Assembly: GCA_024400835.1 (NCBI GenBank)
Contig: JAKSMC010000024.1
Location: forward strand, 1-53,673
Direction: 5' to 3'
Source of the DNA: Bacteroidales bacterium
GTDB lineage: Bacteria > Bacteroidota > Bacteroidia > Bacteroidales > WCHB1-69
Length of the DNA stretch: 53,673 nt
In this document: piece after piece, positions 1 to 9,223 of the stretch
Position numbering within the stretch: the first letter of the stretch is position 1
Layout of the letters: the number at the start of each line of letters is the position of its first letter
Made by a program: the position numbers and the translations under genes
The notes under the pieces: model-generated
Database searches by the model: none
What the model saw: the letters and a program-made list of their open reading frames with translations, nothing else
Told to the model about the DNA's origin: nothing

Positions 1-78
1 GTTTTCAAGGCTTTCAGTTATGTCGTAGCCCGCAAAATGACCTATAGGTCCAAAATTCACCCCCCCCCTTCGCTTTTT

Positions 79-98
79 TTATTAACAGTTGTTAATAA
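79..98. repeat. AT-rich perfect palindrome
   Basis: The arms TTATTAACA and TGTTAATAA are exact reverse complements around a GT centre, just after a C-tract and a T-tract. It could be a protein-binding site. The arms resemble a DnaA box at 7 of 9 positions, but there is no box cluster or dnaA gene nearby, so an origin is not claimed. Confidence 0.4.
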
Positions 99-267
99 GT
101 CGTGCGTGAAGGGAGAAACCGTTTTGTTAAACTTTGGCAGCACTTAGCTCTTGGCTAATAGCTTGTGGGGGCGCGGTTTGAGACGGACGCATTCGACACG
201 TCATTACTTTGACTTTGACCGTTCACATTGACTTTCGGGAGGATTCCTTAAACTTTAAACCTAAAAA

Positions 268-287
268 GGACGCAATGAATTGCGTCC
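268..287. repeat. Intergenic hairpin repeat, copy 1
   Basis: The sequence GGACGCAATGAATTGCGTCC has 8-bp stems around a TGAA tetraloop. An identical copy, again followed by CTA, lies at 47546-47565. Both copies are intergenic. From memory, strings of this kind recur between genes in many uncultured-bacterium genomes, but that was not checked here. Confidence 0.75.
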
Positions 288-352
288 CTATATCGTGAAG
301 CCCAGACCTTCTTCGTGCTAATTCGTGGGCGGTTTTCAACGCAGGCCACCGC

Positions 353-1954
353 CTAAAATCCAGTCCAGAACTGTTCCCACATCTTGTGTTCCATCTGCTC
401 CCAGGTCTGGCGTGTGGCACCTGCGAAATCAGACGTATATTGGTTGAGCATCTTCTGTGCTTCCTCTTTTTTATCGGCATTCAACAACTCGGAAACCTGT
501 TTTTCCAATACAGGGATTTCACGGAAGGCTTTTTCCTCAAAGCGTGCGATATTGTCGTAGAACATCTTCTTGGTGAGGCCCCATTTCACCTGGCCGAGTT
601 TGTTGGCCTTGCGATAGTGCCAGAGGGCGGCGTTCTCGTTATAGCCGAAATGGCCGCAGATGTCGAAGCCTGCGGGCATCTTGCTGCTGCCGGAGAAGAT
701 AGGAATACGCGGGCTTTGGCCGGGGTTTTCCAAGGAGAACCAACAGATGGCGCCGATTTCGTCGGGCACATCGGCACGGCACTGCGTGATGAAGGAGTAT
801 GAGCACCAAGACATTGCCACTCCGCGGTAGAAGGTCACCGCACCGGGCTTCAGCATATTGTACATAGCGCGTTCATTGCCGTCCATCCAGGGATTGGCGT
901 TCGGGCAAACCACAGTGTCCGTCACGATTTGGCCGTCCACACGGCGCTTGCGCGGATAGAGCAGGTTCTGTGTCTGATCCAGTTCGGGAGAGCCTTCGTA
1001 GTTGGCACGGAAAAGTTCCATAACGCGTTGCGCGGAAACCTTCTCGTCGGGTTTGATGGAGAAGGGCAGTTCGTCAGCATCCATAGAGAAGTGTTTGGAA
1101 GGGGCCAGTTCGTTGAAAATGTACCACTCGCGCTCCTTGAAGTTCTTGCCACCGCTGTAAGAGGAGGGGAAAGCCTTCCACCACACGAAATCGCCTTTGC
1201 CGTCCCATAGGCCGTACTTTTTGGCCACCTTTTCGATATTGTCGGATGCCATGAAGAAATCTTTGTTCTTGCGGTCGATTTTGCCGATACGGGCGACGTT
1301 GCAGCTCACAGCCACTTCGTCATCGGGAACGCGCTGCGCCACCCAGATGCCGCCGATTTTTTCGGGGCCTTCGCCTAAGATTTCCATCTGCCACACCTCC
1401 TTTTTGTCAGCAATGGTGATGCACTCGCCACCGTCGCCATAGCCGTACTGGGCAATCAGTTCGCCAATGAGTTTGATGGCGTCACGGGCATTGTCACAGC
1501 GCTGCAGAGCAATACGCTCGAGTTCTTCAATCAGGAACATGCCGTTTTCGTTCACCAAGGTATCGGGACCGGAGAAAGTACTTTCGCCTATGGCCAACTG
1601 CTTCTCATTCAAACAAGGATATGCTGTGTTAAGGTAGGCGTAGGTGTGTGCCACTTCGGGAATTTCACCGGCAAGCTTGACGTTTTCCATACTGTTGGCG
1701 GTGCTGGTGTGCATCGTGCCTTTATAGACCTTGTGCATTTCACCGGCCTTGTGGTCTGCCGCAGGTTCCATAGTCACCCAGGTGCGGTACTTGCTATCGC
1801 AGGTGTGCGAGGTGATCACCGTACCGTCGGTAGTGGCCTTGCAGCCCACCATAATGGAGGTACAGTTTGCACCCACCAATTCTTCTTCCTGTCCGTAAAC
1901 GAACGTGACAAGTATGCTCAGGCATACAGTCCATAACAAAGTTTTGATTTTCAT
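353..1954 (-). CDS. C69-family dipeptidase (secreted)
   Basis: This 533-residue protein resembles family C69 (PepD-like) dipeptidases, N-terminal-nucleophile hydrolases that mature to expose a cysteine. A signal peptide (residues 1-22, ending VYGQ) is followed by ANCTSIMVG, which places the presumed nucleophile at Cys31. The later region with WYIFNELAPSKHF and the NPWMDGNERAMYNMLKPG block is also typical of the family. The start is the ATG at 1954; an upstream TTG (1987) would only add a charged stretch in front of the signal peptide. The enzyme probably trims dipeptides in the periplasm or outside the cell. The gene stands alone, 141 bp beyond the stop of the TonB-dependent receptor gene, and no clear promoter of its own is visible. 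Confidence 0.85.
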   Translation of the reverse strand: MKIKTLLWTVCLSILVTFVYGQEEELVGANCTSIMVGCKATTDGTVITSHTCDSKYRTWVTMEPAADHKAGEMHKVYKGTMHTSTANSMENVKLAGEIPEVAHTYAYLNTAYPCLNEKQLAIGESTFSGPDTLVNENGMFLIEELERIALQRCDNARDAIKLIGELIAQYGYGDGGECITIADKKEVWQMEILGEGPEKIGGIWVAQRVPDDEVAVSCNVARIGKIDRKNKDFFMASDNIEKVAKKYGLWDGKGDFVWWKAFPSSYSGGKNFKEREWYIFNELAPSKHFSMDADELPFSIKPDEKVSAQRVMELFRANYEGSPELDQTQNLLYPRKRRVDGQIVTDTVVCPNANPWMDGNERAMYNMLKPGAVTFYRGVAMSWCSYSFITQCRADVPDEIGAICWFSLENPGQSPRIPIFSGSSKMPAGFDICGHFGYNENAALWHYRKANKLGQVKWGLTKKMFYDNIARFEEKAFREIPVLEKQVSELLNADKKEEAQKMLNQYTSDFAGATRQTWEQMEHKMWEQFWTGF

Positions 1955-2095
1955 ATTCTTAGATTTTTTTATTAATAAATTCCTCAAACCAAAATATTAA
2001 AACATTTCTTCATCTCTCCTACCCCGCCCTGCGGGCACCCCTTCCTCAAGGAAGGGGAACGGGCCCCTCCGTCAATCCCTTCATCCCTTCATCTC

Positions 2096-4150
2096 TCAGT
2101 ATTCCAGCACAACCTTAACCCGGCACCCAAACCCCTGCATAGGATAGTTGCGGATGATTTCGTAATTCTTATTGGCCAAATTCAGCAATTCGCATTTAAA
2201 GCCCAATTTCACCTCCTTGATTGGGAAGGTATGGCCGATGGTGATGCTGTGGTCAACGTAGCCCTCCACAAGATTGGCCGGGATGTTCTGTCCGAGCGCG
2301 TAACGGTCGCCACAGACTATCAAGGCGTATGAGACGGACAGCCACGGCATATCGAACGTTGCGCTGGCGGAACCGGACCAAACCGGCGTGTACGGGATTT
2401 GGTGGTTGAAGGTCCGCCCCTCGGGGTTGGTGCGGTCCACGGCCTTCTGGTACGTGCAGTTGCCGCTCAGACGCAGCCAATAGTTCTTCACAAACTGATA
2501 ATGCAGGTTGGCATTGAGTTCCGCGCCGCCAATCCAGACCTTCCCGTAATTCATCATCGTCCACGAGAACAGATTGCGCGATGGAAACGCCACAATCTTA
2601 TCTTTGACAATGTTGAAATAGCCATCCAAAGAAGCAGACAGCAGCACCTTGCCGGCAGCGAAGCGTTGCTCCTTCAGTACGACCCCGAGGTCCCACTGGT
2701 GCGTTTTTTCCGGCTCCAAGTCGATATTGCCGACCTCCTGGTAGTAAAGGTCGTTGAAAGTGGGCATTCTGAAAATGTTCTTGTAAAATGCCCGAATTGT
2801 GACATTGTCACCGGCAAAGAACGAAGCACTGAGCGCCGGTGACAGGTGCACGTAGTTTTTGCCCAACTGCGCGCCCTGCAATATATTGTTCACCGTGGTC
2901 AGCAACAAATTACCGACCAACAGGAAATGCTTGTTGCCGCCCTTCGCTGTCAATGCCGTCATCGACGTGAACCGTGCCGGATTCTCTACGTCCAGGGAAT
3001 TGCCCTTCAGCATATTGTAAAAAAGGTCGTTGGACAAAGCCGCCGCAAAGACGATTTTCTTGTTGTTCTTAGGCAACGAATAAGACACGGTATTGGTAAG
3101 GTAGCCTTCGTACTGGTGGAAATGATTGTCCAAACGTCCTTGGGCATTCAGATATTCCGGGTCCAGATAATGAGTATAATCGTAGTTGAATTTGCCGCAG
3201 ACTTGGTATTTCCACTTCATTTTACCAAAAAACGAGAAATACTGGACCTGCCCGAAAGTGTTTCTGTTCCAGAGGCGTTGCGCGGCATCCAAATTGTAAT
3301 AAAGCGTTGCCTTCGGCAGTCCGCGTTCGGAATCATAATAATACCATTTTACAAGAAGTTGCTGTTTAGGATTGAAGGCGACACGCACATTGGCTTCCGC
3401 ATTGAACGTCGAAACATCCGAATTCTGGCGTCTTTCCGTGGACACGCTGTCCGTCGCACCTCCGTAATGGAGTTTGTACGGATAATCGCCCTTTGAGGCC
3501 ATATAGGCGGCAGAAACATTCCACATCACGTAGCGGTTCTGACGCTTTTTGCTTCGGATGAGGTTTTCAGCAAAAACCTGCGGAGATAGCAAGCCGTAGG
3601 TGCCGACGGTGAAGCCGACTTTCAATTTCAGTGGCTTGTCGGGCAGCTGGTTCGGGGTGTTAATGCTGATAAGGTTACTGAAAGAAAACAGTCTGGCAGG
3701 CAGGAAGATGTTCTCATTGAGGCCTGTGGACAGGGTGATGTTGCCCACATTGTCGAGCATGAGTTTGCCGAGGTCTATTTGTCCGGTTTGGCAGTCGGTG
3801 AGTGCGATGCCGTCGTAGGCCACGCCGGTATGTTGCGAGCCGAGCCCACGCACGGAGACAGTCTTCATACCGCCGGCCCCGCCGTAGTCCTTCACCACAA
3901 CGCCAGACATATACTTCAGCGCATCAGAAAGTTGCAGCGAGGGCAGGTTTTCCAATTGCCGAGCCGTCAGCGTCTGTACAGCCGCCGGCCCCGCTTTGAT
4001 TTCCGAATACCACCCCCCGATGTTCACCTCGGGCAGCCGGTGCGATTTCGGTGTCGAAACCGAATCATACTGCGCCCGAAGCGGGCATAAAAAAAACATG
4101 GCTATCAGTACCAAAAAAATGTCTTTGATAGCCACGTTTCTTAATATCAT
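2096..4150 (-). CDS. TonB-dependent outer-membrane receptor
   Basis: This 684-residue outer-membrane receptor has a signal peptide (about 1-26, ending LRAQ). A plug domain follows (about 45-165) with the stretches LSDALKYMSGVVVKDYGG and TVSVRGLGSQHTGVAYDG. The remainder is a beta-barrel ending in an aromatic residue (VVLEY), as expected for an outer-membrane barrel. It lacks the N-terminal carboxypeptidase-like domain of SusC proteins and has no SusD partner, so a glycan-uptake pair is unlikely. It is closer in style to BtuB- or siderophore-type receptors, but the ligand cannot be read from the sequence. It lies 35 bp downstream of the guanylyltransferase gene and may be cotranscribed with it. 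Confidence 0.88.
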   Translation of the reverse strand: MILRNVAIKDIFLVLIAMFFLCPLRAQYDSVSTPKSHRLPEVNIGGWYSEIKAGPAAVQTLTARQLENLPSLQLSDALKYMSGVVVKDYGGAGGMKTVSVRGLGSQHTGVAYDGIALTDCQTGQIDLGKLMLDNVGNITLSTGLNENIFLPARLFSFSNLISINTPNQLPDKPLKLKVGFTVGTYGLLSPQVFAENLIRSKKRQNRYVMWNVSAAYMASKGDYPYKLHYGGATDSVSTERRQNSDVSTFNAEANVRVAFNPKQQLLVKWYYYDSERGLPKATLYYNLDAAQRLWNRNTFGQVQYFSFFGKMKWKYQVCGKFNYDYTHYLDPEYLNAQGRLDNHFHQYEGYLTNTVSYSLPKNNKKIVFAAALSNDLFYNMLKGNSLDVENPARFTSMTALTAKGGNKHFLLVGNLLLTTVNNILQGAQLGKNYVHLSPALSASFFAGDNVTIRAFYKNIFRMPTFNDLYYQEVGNIDLEPEKTHQWDLGVVLKEQRFAAGKVLLSASLDGYFNIVKDKIVAFPSRNLFSWTMMNYGKVWIGGAELNANLHYQFVKNYWLRLSGNCTYQKAVDRTNPEGRTFNHQIPYTPVWSGSASATFDMPWLSVSYALIVCGDRYALGQNIPANLVEGYVDHSITIGHTFPIKEVKLGFKCELLNLANKNYEIIRNYPMQGFGCRVKVVLEY

Positions 4151-4185
4151 TGTGTATTAGATTGTTAGATTGTCCGAATATTCGT

Positions 4186-5280
4186 TTAAACGTATTTATT
4201 ACCAAAATCAACCTGCACATCGGCGACATACTGTCTAATCTGCTGCTCGTCCGATTTCTTGCAAATCAACAGCACGTCGTTGTTTTCCACCACGATATAG
4301 TCTTCCAAACCTTGAACAACGACCACTTTGTTTTTTGGCACGTTGACAATGCATTTGGTAGTATCGTACGTTTTCACGTGGTTGCCGGCAATGACGTTTT
4401 TGTTGGCATCTTTTTTACGCAGTTCGTACAAAGAGCCCCACGTGCCCAAGTCGGACCAGCCGAACTCGGCCGCAAACACCTGCACGTTCTGAGCCTTTTC
4501 CATAATACCGTAGTCCACGGATATGCTCTTGCAGATTTGATAGATTTTATCAATGAAGTCAGCTTCTTGCGGGGTGTTGTATAAGCCTTCGCCCTGTTTG
4601 AACAGGGAATCCACTTCGGGAAGATAGGCATTGAAAGCCTTCAAAACAGAAGGCAGTGACCACATAAAGATACCTGCATTCCAAAGGAAGTCGCCACTTT
4701 CGAGGAAACTTTTGGCCATCTCCAATTCCGGTTTTTCCGTAAAAGTCTTCACAGCATAGATGGAATTGTTTTTGGCGTATGGTTTGTCCTCATTGTATTG
4801 GATATAGCCGTAGCCTGTGTTAGGAGAAGACGGACGGATGCCGATAGTGAGCAGCCAGTCGTTTTCCGAAGCGGCCTGCAAACCCTGTTCGATGACGGAG
4901 ATAAAAACGTCTTCCTTCAGGATGACATGGTCAGAGGGGGCCACTACCACCACGGCGTTGGGGTTCTTGGACTTGATTTTATAGTTGGCGTAGGCGATAC
5001 AAGGTGCAGTGTTTCTGCGGTAAGGTTCGAGAATTATCTGATCGTCTTGCAGATCTGGTAATTGCTCTTTTGTGATGTTTTTATAATTCTTACTGGTGAC
5101 AATATAGATATTCTCTTTCGGGCAGATTTTGGCGAAACGGTCAAAAGTTTTCTGAATCAGAGTTCTGCCTTCGCCGAGGATATCTAAGAATTGTTTAGGC
5201 GTCTTACTGTTGCTCATAGGCCAGAAACGGGCTCCGATGCCGCCGGCCATGATGACGCAGTAGTTGTTGGGATTTATCAT
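4186..5280 (-). CDS. manC: Mannose-1-phosphate guanylyltransferase
   Basis: This 364-residue nucleotidyltransferase makes GDP-mannose from mannose-1-phosphate and GTP, feeding capsule, O-antigen or GDP-fucose synthesis. The N-terminal signature MAGGIGARFWPMSNSKTPKQ is the family's nucleotide-binding loop, and the APSDHVI and FTEKPE motifs follow at about 115 and 180. The protein is the short form: it has only the pyrophosphorylase domain and a short C-terminal part, without the phosphomannose isomerase domain of long bifunctional ManC proteins. A structured 64-nt inverted repeat lies between this gene and the upstream pgk. The sugar transporter and TonB receptor nearby do not define a polysaccharide locus. 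Confidence 0.9.
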   Translation of the reverse strand: MINPNNYCVIMAGGIGARFWPMSNSKTPKQFLDILGEGRTLIQKTFDRFAKICPKENIYIVTSKNYKNITKEQLPDLQDDQIILEPYRRNTAPCIAYANYKIKSKNPNAVVVVAPSDHVILKEDVFISVIEQGLQAASENDWLLTIGIRPSSPNTGYGYIQYNEDKPYAKNNSIYAVKTFTEKPELEMAKSFLESGDFLWNAGIFMWSLPSVLKAFNAYLPEVDSLFKQGEGLYNTPQEADFIDKIYQICKSISVDYGIMEKAQNVQVFAAEFGWSDLGTWGSLYELRKKDANKNVIAGNHVKTYDTTKCIVNVPKNKVVVVQGLEDYIVVENNDVLLICKKSDEQQIRQYVADVQVDFGNKYV

Positions 5281-5339
5281 TGATTATCGATTTGTTGTAT
5301 TATTTGATTATACGATTTGTTGATTTGTACGTTTCCGTA

Positions 5340-5403
5340 GAATCGTGCCAAAGCCGTTATTTCCGAACATTTACGGAATGACGTTGCGGCATCGGCACGA
5401 TTC
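5340..5403 (-). other. 64-nt nested inverted repeat (structured RNA or terminator)
   Basis: Perfect 10-bp arms GAATCGTGCC (5340-5349) and GGCACGATTC (5394-5403) enclose further pairing: GCCG with CGGC, and TTCCG with CGGAA around a short loop. The whole would fold into one long interrupted hairpin in the pgk-to-manC spacer. There is no T-run right after it on the minus strand, so it is not a textbook terminator. It may be a processing site, an attenuator or a small mobile hairpin. Confidence 0.5.
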
Positions 5404-5411
5404 AACCAAGG

Positions 5412-6608
5412 TTAGCACATTTCATTGAGGGCCTTTACGCCGGGAAGTTCCTTACCTTCGAGGTATTCAAGCATAGCGCCACCGCCAGTGCTGATATAGG
5501 AGACGTAGTCGGCGAGATCGTATTTGTTGATAGCGGCAATGGAGTCGCCACCACCGATGACAGAGTAGGCGCCAGCCAATGTGGAAGCAGCCACGCTGAT
5601 GGCCACAGCCTTGGTGCCCTTGCTGAATTTTTCGAGTTCGAACACGCCGACAGGGCCGTTCCAGAGAATCATTTTGGAATCTCTCAGGACTTCAGCAAAG
5701 CTGTGCTGTGTCTTCGGGCCGATGTCGAGGCCTTCCCAGTTGTCGGGGATGTTGTTGTCTTCTGTAACCAAGATGTTGGCGTCATCACCGAATTTGTCGC
5801 CACAGATAGTATCGAGACGGCAGTAGAACTTCTTGCCGGAAGCTTCAACCTGTTTGAGGATGTCCTTAGCCACGGGCAGCATGTCGGGTTCGAAGAGGGA
5901 ATTGCCGATGGTGTAGCCCATAGCGGCGAGGAATGTATAGCTCAAGCCACCGCCCACGATGAGGTTGTCAACCTTGGGCAGCAAGTTGGTGATGATGTTG
6001 ATTTTGGTGGAAACCTTGGAGCCACCGATGATAGCCGTGAACGGACGTACTTGGCCGTTGAGTACGGTTTCGAGGCTCATCACTTCGTTGTAGAGCAGAT
6101 AGCCGGCGAAAGCCTTGCCTGGGAAGCAACGTGCGATAGTGGCTGTGGAGGCATGCTCGCGGTGTGCCGTGCCGAATGCGTCGTTTACATAAACGTCACC
6201 GAGGCGTGCGATGGCCTTGGCAAAGTCAACATCGCCCTTTTCCTCTTCAGCATGGAAGCGGAGGTTTTCCAACAGTGCAATGGAACCCGGCTTGAGACCG
6301 GCAATGGTGTTGGCAGCCTCATCGCTCAGCACATCACCTGCGAAGATGACTTCCTGACCGAGAATTTCAGAAACCTTGCCCACGATGTGGCGCAATGAGA
6401 ACTTGTCATTCACTTCGCCCTTCGGACGGCCGAGGTGAGACATCAGGATAACGGTACCACCATCGTTTAAGATTTTGGCTACGGTCTCTTTCGTACGTAC
6501 GATACGGGTTACGTCGGTTACATTGAAATTGTCATCCAAAGGAACGTTATAGTCAACGCGGATGAGAGCTTTTTGATTACTGAAATTGTATTGGTCAATT
6601 GATTTCAT
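5412..6608 (-). CDS. pgk: Phosphoglycerate kinase
   Basis: This 398-residue glycolytic enzyme transfers phosphate between 1,3-bisphosphoglycerate and ADP. Family marks include the N-terminal RVDYNVPLDDN with the substrate-binding region, HLGRPKGE (about 60), the GGSKVSTKI hinge region (about 200), NGPVGVFE (about 315) and the C-terminal STGGGAMLEYLEGKELPG. Its length matches the usual bacterial enzyme. The ATG at 6608 gives a normal N-terminus. The gene follows thyA by about 50 bp on the same strand and could share its transcript; no TAnnTTTG box is obvious directly upstream. Confidence 0.97.
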   Translation of the reverse strand: MKSIDQYNFSNQKALIRVDYNVPLDDNFNVTDVTRIVRTKETVAKILNDGGTVILMSHLGRPKGEVNDKFSLRHIVGKVSEILGQEVIFAGDVLSDEAANTIAGLKPGSIALLENLRFHAEEEKGDVDFAKAIARLGDVYVNDAFGTAHREHASTATIARCFPGKAFAGYLLYNEVMSLETVLNGQVRPFTAIIGGSKVSTKINIITNLLPKVDNLIVGGGLSYTFLAAMGYTIGNSLFEPDMLPVAKDILKQVEASGKKFYCRLDTICGDKFGDDANILVTEDNNIPDNWEGLDIGPKTQHSFAEVLRDSKMILWNGPVGVFELEKFSKGTKAVAISVAASTLAGAYSVIGGGDSIAAINKYDLADYVSYISTGGGAMLEYLEGKELPGVKALNEMC

Positions 6609-6658
6609 AATATATTGGATTTAAATAATTTCAATAAAATGTTGATGATATTTTTCTA

Positions 6659-7453
6659 TTAAACGGCCACCTCGGCTTTGATATGTGGATGTGGGTCGTA
6701 ATTTTCCAGACGGAAGTCTTCGTAATGGAAGCCGAAGATATCTTTAACCTCCGGATTGATGTTCATGACGGGCAGCGGGCGGGGTTCGCGCGTGAGCTGT
6801 AACTTGGCCTGTTCCACGTGGTTCGAATAGATGTGGGCATCGCCCAAGGTATGGACGAACTCTTTGGGTTTGAGGCCGCAGACCTGAGCCACCATCATCA
6901 ACAGGAGCGTGTAGGAGGCAATGTTAAACGGCACGCCGAGGAACACGTCGGCACTGCGTTGGTAGAGCTGGAGGGAAATCTCGCCATTGTTGACATAGAA
7001 CTGGAACAGCACGTGGCAGGGCGGCAGGGCCATCTTGTCGATTTCGCCCACGTTCCAAGCACACACCATCAATCGGCGCGAGTCGGGATTGGTTTTGATT
7101 TGCTCTATAAGTTGGCTGATCTGGTCAACCTTGCCACCGTCGGGAGTTCCCCACGAGCGCCACTGATGACCGTAGATGGGCCCTAAATCGCCATTCGGAT
7201 CGGCCCATTCGTCCCAAATGGAAACACCGTTGTCCTTGAGGTATTTGATGTTGGTATCACCTTGAAGGAACCAGAGCAACTCGTAAATGATGGAACGGAG
7301 GTGCAGCTTTTTCGTGGTCAGCAACGGGAATCCTTTCGACAAATCAAAGCGCATCTGATAGCCGAAAATGCTATAAGTACCTGTGCCAGTTCGGTCAGAT
7401 TTGAATGAGCCTTGTTCTAATATGGTGCGTAAAAGGTCTTGATATTGCTTCAT
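6659..7453 (-). CDS. thyA: Thymidylate synthase
   Basis: This 264-residue enzyme methylates dUMP to dTMP using methylene-tetrahydrofolate. It has the same length as the well-known enteric ThyA and carries the active-site block [11 protein letters not shown] (nucleophilic Cys near 146), the phosphate-binding RRLMVCAWN, and the [18 protein letters not shown] block. The start chosen is the ATG at 7453 (MKQYQDLL); an upstream TTG would fall within the promoter region. A TATCTTTGC promoter box at 7475-7483 lies about 22 bp ahead of the ATG, consistent with this start. No dihydrofolate reductase gene follows; pgk does. Confidence 0.97.
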   Translation of the reverse strand: MKQYQDLLRTILEQGSFKSDRTGTGTYSIFGYQMRFDLSKGFPLLTTKKLHLRSIIYELLWFLQGDTNIKYLKDNGVSIWDEWADPNGDLGPIYGHQWRSWGTPDGGKVDQISQLIEQIKTNPDSRRLMVCAWNVGEIDKMALPPCHVLFQFYVNNGEISLQLYQRSADVFLGVPFNIASYTLLLMMVAQVCGLKPKEFVHTLGDAHIYSNHVEQAKLQLTREPRPLPVMNINPEVKDIFGFHYEDFRLENYDPHPHIKAEVAV

Positions 7454-7474
7454 CGAGGTGTTTTTTAATAGGTC

Positions 7475-7483
7475 GCAAAGATA
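7475..7483 (-). promoter_or_regulatory. thyA promoter -7 box (TATCTTTGC)
   Basis: The minus strand reads TATCTTTGC, matching the Bacteroidota TAnnTTTG box, about 22 bp before the thyA ATG. The box and the following leader are almost identical to those of rpe (20424-20448). No TTTG is found at the expected -33 position. Confidence 0.65.
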
Positions 7484-7510
7484 CAAAAACTTTAACCATT
7501 CACATGGACA

Positions 7511-7533
7511 TTGGCAAGCTTTCGTTTTGCCAA
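7511..7533 (-). other. Weak hairpin after the CoA-disulfide reductase gene
   Basis: The arms TTGGCAA and TTGCCAA (7 bp) lie just beyond the stop of the reductase gene and before the thyA promoter. There is no following T-run, so it is only a possible transcription barrier. Confidence 0.3.
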
Positions 7534-7541
7534 GCTGTTCG

Positions 7542-9212
7542 TTATTTCAAGTGTCTGCCTATCAATCGATAGGTCTTCATACCACCGATGAGATTGTAAA
7601 CCTCATCGAAGCCCGACTGCATCAGGATACGGGAGGCGACATAGCCGCGCAAACCCACTTCGCAGAAGATGACGGTTTTCTTATCCGGGTCTATATCTTC
7701 CAAGAATTCACGGAGTTCGTCAACGGGATAGTTTTCGGCGCCTTGGATGGAACCGGTCTTGAATTCCTGGATTTCGCGCACATCGATAAGGTTGATGTCT
7801 TCGCCTTTGTCCAAGATTTCATCGAGTTCGTCAGCCTGAATAGGGTTCATCAGGTGGGCGAAAATGTTTTCAGCCACCATACCGGCAAACATCACAGGGC
7901 TCTTTGCGGAACCGAAAGGAGGCGCATAGGCGTGTTCGCTGTTGACCAAATCGAAGATAGTGCCTTGGTGTTTGAGCAGCAGGGAAATAGCATCAATCTG
8001 CTTGTCCACGTTCATAGTGCCCACGGCTTGCGCACCGAGGATGAGTCCCGTTTCGGGGTCGAAGTTGAGTTTCAGATGTATGGGGCTGCCACCGGGATAG
8101 TAGGTAGCGTGTGCCGCAGGATGGGTGATGACGGTTTGGAATTTGATGCCCTGTTTTTTAAGGTTGTTCTCATTGAGACCGGTACTGGCGGCCGTCAAGT
8201 CGAAAACCTTGGCAATGGCAGTAGCCACGGAACCTTGGTACTTCACCGTTTCGGGATATACCATATTCATAGCCACGGTGCGTGCCTGAAGGTTGGCCGG
8301 TCCGGCTAAGAAATTGCAATAGGGCTTGCCCGTTACAGGATGTGGGAACTCGATAGCATCACCTACGGCGAAGATGCACTCGTCAGAAGTCTGCAGATAT
8401 TCGTTCACCCAGATGCCCTTGGCCTCTCCGATTTTCAGTCCGGCAGCCTCCGCCAACTTGGTGTTGGGACGCACGCCGATGCTGAGGATTGCCAAGTTAC
8501 AGGACAGCTCAGTGCCGTCTTCGAGCACCACGACAAGATTGTCCTCACTACCCTTGAAGGCAGCCAGGCCATTGCCCGTGATGACTTTCACGCCTTTGTC
8601 CTTCAAGTGCTGCTGCACAATGGCAGCCATAGGCCAGTCCAACGGCATAAGCACGTGCTCGGCTTTTTCCACGACGGTGACGTCGTAACCGATTCGGCGC
8701 AGGTTCTCAGCCATTTCCAAACCGATGAAGCCGGCACCAACAATGACAGCAGAAGCATTATCCTTCATCTTGTCCACCGCCTCAACCTTGATGCGGTCGC
8801 AATCTGTGACGTTTCTCAAAGTGAAGATGTTGGGGAGGTCAATGCCGGGAACAGGCGGCACAATAGGCTCGGCGCCGGGAGAGAGCAGCAAGATGTCATA
8901 TTTTTCCTCATACTCCTTGCCGTTACGCAAGTTCTTGACGCTCACCGTCTTCTTGTCTCGGTTGATGGCCGTAACCTCGTTGAGGTTGCGAACATCCACG
9001 TCATAACGATTGCCGAAAGACACGGGCGTCTGCACAAAAAGCTTCTTGCGATCCTCTATCGTGTTGCCGATATAGTAAGGAAGTCCGCAATTGGCGTATG
9101 AGATATATTCGCCTTTTTCAAAAAGGACGATTTCAGCGTCTTCGTTGAGTCTTTTGAGTCTTGCAGCTGCCGATGCGCCACCGGCGACACCGCCTATGAT
9201 TACATATTTCAT
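7542..9212 (-). CDS. CoA-disulfide reductase with C-terminal rhodanese domain
   Basis: This 556-residue FAD/NAD(P)H-dependent enzyme is of the CoADR-rhodanese type, which handles CoA disulfides, persulfides or polysulfide. The N-terminal FAD motif is [19 protein letters not shown]. The redox-active cysteine is in [11 protein letters not shown] (Cys43), the second nucleotide site in [16 protein letters not shown] (about 155), and a dimerisation domain spans about 330-450. A rhodanese domain (about 460-556) has its active-site loop FCEVGLRGY. It sits 11 bp downstream of a giant T9SS adhesin gene, suggesting cotranscription with secA and that adhesin. Its role is presumably redox or sulfur homeostasis. 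Confidence 0.92.
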   Translation of the reverse strand: MKYVIIGGVAGGASAAARLKRLNEDAEIVLFEKGEYISYANCGLPYYIGNTIEDRKKLFVQTPVSFGNRYDVDVRNLNEVTAINRDKKTVSVKNLRNGKEYEEKYDILLLSPGAEPIVPPVPGIDLPNIFTLRNVTDCDRIKVEAVDKMKDNASAVIVGAGFIGLEMAENLRRIGYDVTVVEKAEHVLMPLDWPMAAIVQQHLKDKGVKVITGNGLAAFKGSEDNLVVVLEDGTELSCNLAILSIGVRPNTKLAEAAGLKIGEAKGIWVNEYLQTSDECIFAVGDAIEFPHPVTGKPYCNFLAGPANLQARTVAMNMVYPETVKYQGSVATAIAKVFDLTAASTGLNENNLKKQGIKFQTVITHPAAHATYYPGGSPIHLKLNFDPETGLILGAQAVGTMNVDKQIDAISLLLKHQGTIFDLVNSEHAYAPPFGSAKSPVMFAGMVAENIFAHLMNPIQADELDEILDKGEDINLIDVREIQEFKTGSIQGAENYPVDELREFLEDIDPDKKTVIFCEVGLRGYVASRILMQSGFDEVYNLIGGMKTYRLIGRHLK

Positions 9213-9223
9213 AAATTAATAAA

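Larger units (their letters stand above)
1..352. other. Non-coding left edge with small repeats
   Basis: No convincing gene is seen here. The stretch holds a run of nine or more C residues near 60-68, a perfect AT-rich palindrome at 79-98, a GTCAA/TTGAC-rich tract at about 207-234, a 20-bp hairpin repeat at 268-287, and a fragment of the 'attcgtg' repeat at about 313-332. A short ORF on the minus strand (223-480) overlaps the end of the peptidase gene and looks spurious. One plus-strand frame is open from the edge to about 150, but it has no recognisable protein character. Confidence 0.6.

Noticed and set aside
79..98. AT-rich palindrome as a replication origin element
   Set aside because: No DnaA-box cluster, no dnaA, no other origin genes nearby; a single palindrome is not enough.
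2096..4150. TonB receptor as SusC of a polysaccharide utilisation locus
   Set aside because: It lacks the N-terminal extension domain typical of SusC, and there is no SusD gene or glycoside hydrolase nearby.
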